Shown here piece by piece: positions 16,786 to 23,474 of a DNA stretch of 64,000 bases; within the stretch, counting starts at the first letter, position 1; each line of letters opens with the position of its first letter. Source of the DNA: Virgisporangium aurantiacum (lineage in GTDB: Bacteria; Actinomycetota; Actinomycetes; Mycobacteriales; Micromonosporaceae); the NCBI RefSeq assembly GCF_016863635.1, contig NZ_BOPG01000105.1, forward strand, positions 1 to 64,000. The letters are read 5' to 3'. The position numbers were made by a program, and so were the translations under genes. Under the pieces are notes generated by a model that saw nothing but the letters and a program-made list of their open reading frames with translations, ran no database searches and had not been told where the DNA came from.

Positions 16786-18123
16786 TCAATTTCGCCACGC
16801 CGTTGCGTCGCCGATCACGACACCGGCGCATCGGCCCGGGGCCAGGAACTCCATGGCCGCCGCACCGACGTCGTCGACCGTGACGCCCTCCAGCCGCGCC
16901 GCGTGTGCGGCGGGCCAGCCAGCGTCCAGGCCCGCCGCGGCCAGCGTCAGCAGGCTCGACGCCAGGCCCGCCTGCGTTGCCGCGGCAAGTTGCTGGTTGC
17001 CTATGGTGTATTGGCGGGCGGCCGCCACCTCGGCGGCGGAGGGCGGCCGGGTGCCGAGGCCGGCCAGCTCGGTGCCGATTTCCGCCAGTGCAGGTTCGAC
17101 GACCTCGTTGGCGGTGTCGGTATCGATCAGGATGGCGGCACCGCCCGGCGTGTGCTCGAAGGCGGAACGCACCGAGTAGGTGAAGCCCTGCCGCTCACGC
17201 AGGTTTGCCACCAGCCGGGAGGAGAAGTATCCGCCCAGGATCTGGTTTGCCAGTTGCAGCGCCGGATACCGCCGGTCCGGGTACGACACGGCCGGCGCAC
17301 AGAGCCGGATCTGCGAGAGGACGGCGCCTGCCTGATGCACCAGGGCGGGCTCCGCGCCGCCGATCGCGGGCGCGGGTGCCAGCTCGGCGGCGACGCGCTC
17401 GGATCGCCAGTCCGCCAGCGTCCCGGCCGCCGCTTCGACAGCGGCGTCCGGGTGCAGGTCGCCCACCACCACCAGGATCGAGCCGCGCGGCACGACCGCC
17501 CGGCGGTGCAGCTGCCGCACCCACTCGACGTCGATGGCCAGGACGTGTGCCGGCTGGGGTATCGGCCACCCGAGCGGATGGTCGCCGTAACAGTGCCGCC
17601 GACGGGCTGCGCGCGCTCTGAGCTGCGGTTGGGAGCCTTCGGCCTGGCGCTGCTGGGCGCACCGGTCGCGGTCGCGGGTGAACGTCGGCTCCGGATACGT
17701 GGCGCCGGTCAGCACGTCGGCGACATGGTCCAGCAGAAGCGGGAGGCCCGACGCCGGTCCGTGGCCGGCGACCAGCAGCCGGATCTGGTCCGCTTCAGCG
17801 GCCAGAGTCCCCCCGATCGAGCCCAGTTCGGTCTCCATCCGATCCCGGTCACGACGCGCGGTGCCGCTGAACAGTGCCGTCGCCAGCAGGTCGGCGCCGG
17901 CCAGATGAGTGGGGTCCGGTCCGGCGAAAGGTACGTACAACCGCAGCTCCACCGTGGGTGCCGTGGCCAGGCGGGCGGCCAGCACGCGAAGGCCGTTGTC
18001 CAGCACGACGTCAGCGGTTGCCGGCGGCTCGGCCGGCCGCCGCGGCCGCAGCGGAGGCAGTGGACGCGGTCCGGGTACGGTCCGGCCGATCTCCCACGCG
18101 CTGCGAAAGCGGGTCGGGTTCAC
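16786..18123 (-). CDS. M16 peptidase, non-catalytic (R/Y) subunit, of the lanthipeptide cluster
   Basis: A 445-residue M16-family protein lacking the zinc motif: where HxxEH should be it reads ADLLATALFSG. It does keep the substrate-side R/Y motif (LRERQGFTYSVRSAFEH near residue 295), which in M16B heterodimers is supplied by the partner subunit. GTG at 18123 overlaps the stop of the catalytic subunit by 4 bp, so the two are made together. The pair closes the class III lanthipeptide operon and probably removes leader peptides. M16B pairs with this role are known in other class III clusters. Confidence 0.85.
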   Translation of the reverse strand: MNPTRFRSAWEIGRTVPGPRPLPPLRPRRPAEPPATADVVLDNGLRVLAARLATAPTVELRLYVPFAGPDPTHLAGADLLATALFSGTARRDRDRMETELGSIGGTLAAEADQIRLLVAGHGPASGLPLLLDHVADVLTGATYPEPTFTRDRDRCAQQRQAEGSQPQLRARAARRRHCYGDHPLGWPIPQPAHVLAIDVEWVRQLHRRAVVPRGSILVVVGDLHPDAAVEAAAGTLADWRSERVAAELAPAPAIGGAEPALVHQAGAVLSQIRLCAPAVSYPDRRYPALQLANQILGGYFSSRLVANLRERQGFTYSVRSAFEHTPGGAAILIDTDTANEVVEPALAEIGTELAGLGTRPPSAAEVAAARQYTIGNQQLAAATQAGLASSLLTLAAAGLDAGWPAAHAARLEGVTVDDVGAAAMEFLAPGRCAGVVIGDATAWRN

Positions 18124-19406
18124 CGTCCGGCCCCCGGCTGCACCGTCAGGATGGCACGGCAGCTGCCCACCAGGGCCTTGGCGGCGGCGGCGACTTCGGT
18201 GGCGGTCACCTCCGCAACCAGGCCGGGCAGTTCGGCGACCAGTTCGGCCCGACCGAACAGCAGCTCCGCCTGCCCGAGCAGGATGGCCCGCGCCGGCACG
18301 CTTTGCATCTCCCGGTGCAGCATCGTCGCCAGCCACGGAGCGACCCGACCCAGCTCCGCATCGGCAGGACCCCGCTCGGCCAGGTCGGCCAGTTCCTCGT
18401 CGACGGTGTGCGCCAGCTGGTCGGCGGGTGTCCCGCTGCGCTCGATGGCCGTGATGACGAGGGTGTCCGGGTCCCGCACCTCGAACGGGCGGCCGAACAG
18501 CCCGCAGGCCGCCGAGACCTGCATCGCCCCCGGGACATCGTGCACCGTGCGCCGCACCAGCCGAGAACCGTGCCCGCCGCCGAGCACGGCGGCCAGTACG
18601 ACGTTGGTCAGGTACTGCTTCAGATCCGTCTCGGGATCCGGTAGCCGGTATCCGATCGCCGTGGCCCGCATCGGCGCGAGCGGGTCGACCCGCTCGTCGC
18701 GCCGGTCCGACCCGGGAAACGGCTCCGCCAGGACCGGCCGGTCCGGCACCGGTCGGGCCGGCACATCGGCGAAGTGCCGCTCGGCCAGCTCGACGACGTC
18801 GTCGACGGCGAAGTCACCCACGACGGTGAGAACGGCGTTGGCCGGCGCGTAGTACGCGTCGAAGAAGGCCGCGCAATCCGTGAGGGTGGCCCGGTCGAGG
18901 TTCACGAAATCGCCGTATCCGTTGTGCGTGTTCGCGAAGCTCCGGTACAGCACCTGCGGCAGCGGAATCCACGGGAACCCGCCATACGGTCGGCTGAGCA
19001 CGTTTCTCCGGATCTCTTCCTTGACGACCGCGACCTGGTTGCGGAGGTTCTCCTCGGTCAGCAGCGGCGCGCGCATCCGGTCAGCCTCCAGGAACAGCAC
19101 CCGTTCCAGCGCCTCGGCGGGAGCCGTGTTGTGGTACGCGGTGTGGTCGGGATGCGTGGAGCCGTTGCAGGAACCGCCCACCGCCTGCACCTGCCGATGG
19201 TGTTCCAGCTTCGGGAGACTTTCGCTGCCCTGGAACATCAGGTGCTCGAAGAGGTGGGCGAAACCCGAGTAGCCGGGCCGTTCCGAACGGAATCCGACGC
19301 CGTAGTGGACGGCAACACCGATCACCGGCAACGCCCGGTCCGGCATCAGCAGGACGCGCAGGCCGTTGGCGAGCGACGCACGCACAGGCGCTTCCATCCC
19401 GCTCAT
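18120..19406 (-). CDS. M16 zinc peptidase, catalytic subunit, of the lanthipeptide cluster
   Basis: A 428-residue M16 metallopeptidase with the inverted zinc motif H51-L-F-E54-H55 (GFAHLFEHLMFQGSE) and the third ligand Glu131 about 76 residues later (VVKEEIRRNV). The C-terminal half lacks a clear R/Y motif, which its partner at 16786-18123 carries, so an obligate heterodimer is likely. ATG overlaps the upstream ABC gene stop (ATGA). No signal peptide, so it is cytoplasmic. Expected role: processing of the modified LanA leaders before or during export. Confidence 0.88.
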   Translation of the reverse strand: MSGMEAPVRASLANGLRVLLMPDRALPVIGVAVHYGVGFRSERPGYSGFAHLFEHLMFQGSESLPKLEHHRQVQAVGGSCNGSTHPDHTAYHNTAPAEALERVLFLEADRMRAPLLTEENLRNQVAVVKEEIRRNVLSRPYGGFPWIPLPQVLYRSFANTHNGYGDFVNLDRATLTDCAAFFDAYYAPANAVLTVVGDFAVDDVVELAERHFADVPARPVPDRPVLAEPFPGSDRRDERVDPLAPMRATAIGYRLPDPETDLKQYLTNVVLAAVLGGGHGSRLVRRTVHDVPGAMQVSAACGLFGRPFEVRDPDTLVITAIERSGTPADQLAHTVDEELADLAERGPADAELGRVAPWLATMLHREMQSVPARAILLGQAELLFGRAELVAELPGLVAEVTATEVAAAAKALVGSCRAILTVQPGAGR

Positions 19407-21142
19407 CGCGCCTCGATCGGCTCTGGTGCGGGCGCCGGGTTCCAGTGCCCGACCAGCTCGGCGTAGCGGCTGGACCGGCCGAGCAGGTCGTCGTGCGTTC
19501 CGTGGTATGCGCGCGTGCCGTCCAGCAGCAGCACCCGTCCGGCGCGGCGGGCGGAGCTGATCCGGTGGGCGATCACGATCAGCGTGCCGGACCTGCGGAC
19601 GAATGCGTTCTCCGCGCGTGCCTCGGCCACCGGGTCCAGGTGACAGGTCGCTTCGTCAAGGATCAGCACCTCCGCCTCGGAGAGGTACGCGCGCGCCAGC
19701 GCCACGAGCTGGCACTCCCCTGCGGACAGATCGGTGGGTGCCAGGTTGGCGTCGTAGCCGCCGAGCCGATCGACCAGTGGCCGGAGGCCGACCTCGTCCA
19801 CCGCCTGGTCAAGGGCCGCCGGCTCCGGATGGGGACGCAGGTAGCAGAGATTCTCGCGGATGGTGCCGGCAAACACGTATGCCTCCTGCGGAATGAGGGT
19901 TACCGCACGCCGCACGTCGGCGGTGGCCATGGCGTCGAGTGGCGCGTCGCCGAGCCGGATCTCTCCCCGGTCCGGCCGCAGTGTCCCGGCGAGCAGGTTG
20001 GCCAGAGTGGACTTCCCGATCCCGCTGGAACCGACGATGGCGAGATGGCTGCCGGACGGTACGGTCAGGTCGAGCTCGTGCAGCACCGGTTCGGACCGCG
20101 GGCCGTATGCGAAGGTCACCCGGGCCAGCCGCAGCTCGTAGCCGTCCGGGGTGGCCGGGTGCTCCGGCTCCCGGACGTCTGATGGCGCCGACGCCTCGGC
20201 CAGCCGGCGCAGGGTCACGGCCAGCCGGAGCCCGGATGCGCCCACGGTCTGGGTGGCCAGCCGAACGGCGGGCTCCAGGCCGGCGGTGACGTAGGTGACC
20301 GCGCCGACGATCTCGCCCGCGGTCGCGCCGCGCCGAAGCAGCCATGGTGTCCACGCGAGAACCAGGATCAGCGGCAGGTACGCGCCGAGCGAGGCGGTCA
20401 GGTTGCGTGCCGCGGCACCCCTGCCCATCGCCCGCGCGGCGGCGGCGGACGCGTCCATGTGCCGACCGACGCGGTCGACCGTCAGCTCGACGGCACCGCA
20501 GGCGGCCACGTCCCGGGCGCCGGCGACCGCGGTGCCGGCGCTGCTCGCCACGGTCTCGTCGGCGAGCACGACAGCCCGCTGGCGGGCGATCAGGGTTCGC
20601 ATCAGGCACCCGAAGAGCACCAGAGATCCGATCACGGCGGGAACCGTGAGCACGGCGATCGCCGGGTCCAGGGTGAGCAGTCCGGCCGTTGCCGCGAGCA
20701 CCGTGAACAGCACCCGCCGCAGGTTCATCAACAGGCCAGCGAGCACGTCCCGGACGGTTTCCACCTGCTGGGTCAGGCGGGACACCGCGGCGGCGTCCAG
20801 ACCGTCGACGCCGGCGGACGCCCGATGGAGGGTGCCGCTGACCACTCGCTCCAGCGTCGCATCCCGTACCGGCTCCACGACGCTCGCGAGCGCCGGGAAC
20901 GAGGATCGTGTGGCCAGGGCGGCCAGGCCGTGCACGCCGAGCAGCGCCGCGAGCCAGCCCAGTCCGGCACCGGACCGGCCGGCCAGAAAGCCGTCGTCGA
21001 TGGCGCGGGCCACCAGGTGCCCGCCGAGCAGTGCCGGCAGCGCCTCCAGCGCGGCCCAGCCGGCCACCCTCGCCAACCCCTGGGGCTGCGTGCGCAGGTC
21101 GCCGAGGAGCAGGACCCAACCCCGCCGAGTGGCCGGATTCAT
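19403..21142 (-). CDS. ABC transporter, fused membrane and ATPase domains (second of a pair)
   Basis: A 579-residue half-transporter: six membrane helices in residues 1-310, then an ATPase with Walker A GSSGIGKSTLANLLAG, signature LSAGECQLVALARA and Walker B VLILDEATCHLD. The signature is slightly off consensus (LSAGE instead of LSGGQ), as often seen in one half of a heterodimer. ATG at 21142 overlaps the stop of the first ABC gene (ATGA), so the longer open frame upstream was discarded. With its partner it should export the processed lanthipeptides. Confidence 0.88.
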   Translation of the reverse strand: MNPATRRGWVLLLGDLRTQPQGLARVAGWAALEALPALLGGHLVARAIDDGFLAGRSGAGLGWLAALLGVHGLAALATRSSFPALASVVEPVRDATLERVVSGTLHRASAGVDGLDAAAVSRLTQQVETVRDVLAGLLMNLRRVLFTVLAATAGLLTLDPAIAVLTVPAVIGSLVLFGCLMRTLIARQRAVVLADETVASSAGTAVAGARDVAACGAVELTVDRVGRHMDASAAAARAMGRGAAARNLTASLGAYLPLILVLAWTPWLLRRGATAGEIVGAVTYVTAGLEPAVRLATQTVGASGLRLAVTLRRLAEASAPSDVREPEHPATPDGYELRLARVTFAYGPRSEPVLHELDLTVPSGSHLAIVGSSGIGKSTLANLLAGTLRPDRGEIRLGDAPLDAMATADVRRAVTLIPQEAYVFAGTIRENLCYLRPHPEPAALDQAVDEVGLRPLVDRLGGYDANLAPTDLSAGECQLVALARAYLSEAEVLILDEATCHLDPVAEARAENAFVRRSGTLIVIAHRISSARRAGRVLLLDGTRAYHGTHDDLLGRSSRYAELVGHWNPAPAPEPIEAR

Positions 21143-22812
21143 GGCACCGTCTCCGGTTCGAAGAGCCGCCGGTAGTCGGCGTGCGACCACAGTTCCTCGT
21201 GGGTCGCGAGCGCGCGTACCCGTCCCCGATCCAGCCAGGCGACCAGATCTGCGCGGGCCGCGGTGGTCATCCGATGGGCGACGATCAGACGGGTCCGGCC
21301 CCGCAACGCCTCGACCAGCGCAGCGCTCACCTCGCGCTCGGTTATCGTGTCGAGGTTCGACGTGGCGTCGTCGAGGATGATCAGCCGCCCACCCTGGGTC
21401 ACGGCGCGGGCCAGGCCGAGCCGCTGCGCCTCCCCGCCGGACATCGGAGTGTGGGCCAGCGCGGTGTCGTAACCCGCCGGCAACCGGGCCACGAACGCGT
21501 CGGCCTGTACCGTGCGCGCGGCCCGCTCGACGTCGTGCCGCTGCGCCTGCGGCCGGCCCATCGCCAGCCCGTCCGCAACGGTGTCGCCCAGCAGGACGGG
21601 GCGTTCGAAGGCGTAGCTCACCTCGGCGCGCAGGGCCGCAAGGGACAGCTCCCGGAGCGGCACACCGTCGAGCAGTACATCGCCGCTGTCCGGTTCGATC
21701 AGCCGGCCGGCGACCGCGGCGAGCACCGATTTGCCGGTACCTGAACGGCCGACCACGGCCACCGAGCATCCGGCCGGCAGGGCCAGGTCCACCGCGTCCA
21801 GGAGTGGCTGGTCATGGTCGTATACGGTCACCGCCCGCAGAACGAGCTCACCCGATCCGGCGGGCAACGAGCCGGTGCCTGCGCTCATGGCCGGAACGTC
21901 GTGGACCTCCTGGAGGCGGCGTGCGTTCGCACGGGCGCGGGCGACGCCGAGGAAGACCCGGGTCTGTCCGAAGAACCCGAGGGCCAGCAGCACGTACCCG
22001 GCCGCAGCCAGCATCTGACCAGGAGTGATCCGCCCGCCGCCCAGCAATACGCCGGCCACCGCGAGCACGATGACCTGCATGGCCGGCGCGAGGAGTCCGG
22101 ACTGCCAGCCCACCCGACCCTGCGCGCGCCACATGCCGTAGCCCAACGAACGCAGGTCGGCCGCGGGCGCGAGGACCCTGGCGATCTCGCGCCGCTCCGT
22201 ACCGCAGGCGCGGACGGTCCGGATTCCGGCGAGTGCGTCGCTCAGCCGGCCGGCGATGGTGCCATAGGTGATCTGGTAGCGGACGACGAGGCCGCCGAGC
22301 TCGGTCACGAAGGACCGGATCAGTGGCACCCCGACCGGCATGCCAACCAGGAACGCGGCGGCCAGCCACGGGTCGATCAGCAGCAGGGCGACGAGGCCGC
22401 CGGCGGCAACCAGCATCGACGACAGGCCACCGGCCAGTCCCGGACCGACGGCCGCCACCTCCGGCGCGCTGCTGACGATGCGGCTGACCACGTCGCCGGT
22501 GCCGAACCGGCGCTGACCGCCGGCGCCGAGGGCCAGCACGTGGCGCAGCAGCCCACGTCGAAGGTGGACCGTGACCATGGCGGTCGACCGGGCGGTGACC
22601 ACCTGGCTGAGAATCTCGGCGGTGACCAGCAGGGCGAGCACGGCGGCGAGCATGGCGAGGGCGCCGGGGCCACCTTCTCCGGCGAGCTGGGCATCGACGG
22701 CGGTGGCGACAGCCGCCGGCAGCAGGAGGGCGCCCACCGCGCCGGCACCGGCCAGCGCGGTGAGCAACAGGTTCGCGCCGATTCCGGCACGAAGGACGGA
22801 TGTCAGCGTCAT
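21139..22812 (-). CDS. ABC transporter, fused membrane and ATPase domains (first of a pair)
   Basis: A 557-residue half-transporter of the exporter type: N-terminal six-helix domain, then Walker A GRSGTGKSVLAAVAGR, signature MSGGEAQRLGLARA and Walker B LIILDDATSNLD. The Walker B Glu is replaced by Asp (LDDAT), so this half may hydrolyse ATP poorly and rely on its partner. ATG at 22812 overlaps the stop of the fourth precursor gene (ATGA), which decides the start. There is no C39 peptidase domain; leader removal is probably left to the M16 pair. Confidence 0.87.
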   Translation of the reverse strand: MTLTSVLRAGIGANLLLTALAGAGAVGALLLPAAVATAVDAQLAGEGGPGALAMLAAVLALLVTAEILSQVVTARSTAMVTVHLRRGLLRHVLALGAGGQRRFGTGDVVSRIVSSAPEVAAVGPGLAGGLSSMLVAAGGLVALLLIDPWLAAAFLVGMPVGVPLIRSFVTELGGLVVRYQITYGTIAGRLSDALAGIRTVRACGTERREIARVLAPAADLRSLGYGMWRAQGRVGWQSGLLAPAMQVIVLAVAGVLLGGGRITPGQMLAAAGYVLLALGFFGQTRVFLGVARARANARRLQEVHDVPAMSAGTGSLPAGSGELVLRAVTVYDHDQPLLDAVDLALPAGCSVAVVGRSGTGKSVLAAVAGRLIEPDSGDVLLDGVPLRELSLAALRAEVSYAFERPVLLGDTVADGLAMGRPQAQRHDVERAARTVQADAFVARLPAGYDTALAHTPMSGGEAQRLGLARAVTQGGRLIILDDATSNLDTITEREVSAALVEALRGRTRLIVAHRMTTAARADLVAWLDRGRVRALATHEELWSHADYRRLFEPETVP

Positions 22813-22949
22813 CGGGTCGCGGCGAACTGGGCGCAGCCGAAGCTCGCTGGGCACAGGATGGTGCTGACGTAGCTGGTGAGGGTGAGGGGTCCGGAGCCGT
22901 CACCGCTGGACACGACCTCCAGCGCCTGCAGGTCCAGCAGGTACCACAT
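22809..22949 (-). CDS. lanA4: Class III lanthipeptide precursor LanA4 (divergent)
   Basis: A 46-residue precursor starting MWYLLDLQALEV, with the LLDLQ leader motif that class III synthetases recognise. The core holds S27-Y-V-S30-T-I-L-C34, the Ser-x2-Ser-x3-Cys unit for a labionin or lanthionine ring, then S37-F-G-C40. It differs from the other three precursors, which begin MSFVL.LQ and have two full units. GGAGG precedes the ATG. Its stop overlaps the ABC transporter start, so it is translationally coupled to export, while a hairpin separates it from LanA3. Confidence 0.88.
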   Translation of the reverse strand: MWYLLDLQALEVVSSGDGSGPLTLTSYVSTILCPASFGCAQFAATR

Positions 22950-22970
22950 GCGATGCCTCCTCCATCGAGC

Positions 22971-23004
22971 ATCCACTGTGGAGTGACGACCCTCCACAGT
23001 GGAT
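22971..23004 (-). promoter_or_regulatory. Perfect inverted repeat between lanA3 and lanA4
   Basis: A 13-bp perfect inverted repeat (ATCCACTGTGGAG on the plus strand, 8-nt loop, exact complement) between the third and fourth precursor genes. On the transcript it forms a stable stem just upstream of the lanA4 ribosome site, with no U-run after it. Best read as an attenuator or processing/stability element that lets precursor mRNA outnumber transporter and protease mRNA. Confidence 0.7.
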
Positions 23005-23021
23005 GACCATGACGCTTGGTT

Positions 23022-23162
23022 CTACGGGATGCAGAGCGCGATGCTCCACGTGCTCAGCAGGCAGAAGGACAGGCTGACGGTGCTGAAGATGGGCCCGGCG
23101 CTGTCCCCGCCGGCGTGTTGCGACGGGCCGTCCATCTGTTGCAGGTTCAGGACAAACGACAT
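23022..23162 (-). CDS. lanA3: Class III lanthipeptide precursor LanA3
   Basis: A 46-residue precursor: leader MSFVLNLQQMDGPSQHAGGD with the xLxLQ kinase/lyase recognition motif, then a core with two Ser-x2-Ser-x3-Cys units, S27-T-V-S30-L-S-F-C34 and S37-T-W-S40-I-A-L-C44. Two such units are the SapB-like arrangement. GAAGGAG lies before the ATG. The gene is 15 bp downstream of lanA2 and is followed by the hairpin. Confidence 0.93.
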   Translation of the reverse strand: MSFVLNLQQMDGPSQHAGGDSAGPIFSTVSLSFCLLSTWSIALCIP

Positions 23163-23177
23163 CGATACTCCTTCGGA

Positions 23178-23315
23178 TCAGCTGGATTCGGGCTGGAAGC
23201 AGACGAACGTGGACAGCGAGCTCGCGCACAGGAGAAAGCTCCACGTGCTGATCATGATGTGCGGGTCCTCCGACGACTGGTTGTCGATAGCTTGAAGGCC
23301 CAGGACGAACGACAT
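23178..23315 (-). CDS. lanA2: Class III lanthipeptide precursor LanA2
   Basis: A 45-residue precursor: leader MSFVLGLQAIDNQSSEDPHI, then a core with two perfect Ser-x2-Ser-x3-Cys units, S23-T-W-S26-F-L-L-C30 and S32-S-L-S35-T-F-V-C39, ending FQPESS. GGAGGTGG precedes the ATG. It is too short for a default gene caller but is supported by the shared leader, the spacing (28 bp after lanA1, 15 bp before lanA3) and the position next to LanKC. Confidence 0.93.
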   Translation of the reverse strand: MSFVLGLQAIDNQSSEDPHIMISTWSFLLCASSLSTFVCFQPESS

Positions 23316-23343
23316 CTAGATCCACCTCCGTGGTCTCGAACGG

Positions 23344-23466
23344 CTACTCACTCGGCACATTGCAGAAGACGGTCCAGGTGCTGATGCACAGCACCCAGCT
23401 CGGATTGCTGGGGCTCTGCACGCCGTCCTCAGACTTGAGGGATTGCAGCTCCAGAACGAATGACAT
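23344..23466 (-). CDS. lanA1: Class III lanthipeptide precursor LanA1
   Basis: A 40-residue precursor beginning MSFVLELQSLKSEDG, with the leader LxLQ motif. The core has S20-N-P-S23-W-V-L-C27 (Ser-x2-Ser-x3-Cys) and a second, shortened unit S29-T-W-T32-V-F-C35, with Thr as the middle residue and one residue fewer before the Cys. This could give a different ring or a methyl-lanthionine. GGAGG precedes the ATG, 8 bp after the LanKC stop. Confidence 0.92.
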   Translation of the reverse strand: MSFVLELQSLKSEDGVQSPSNPSWVLCISTWTVFCNVPSE

Positions 23467-23474
23467 GGTTGTTC

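Noticed and set aside
16903..18852. 649-residue plus-strand open frame
   Set aside because: Antisense of the two M16 peptidase genes; no recognisable domain.
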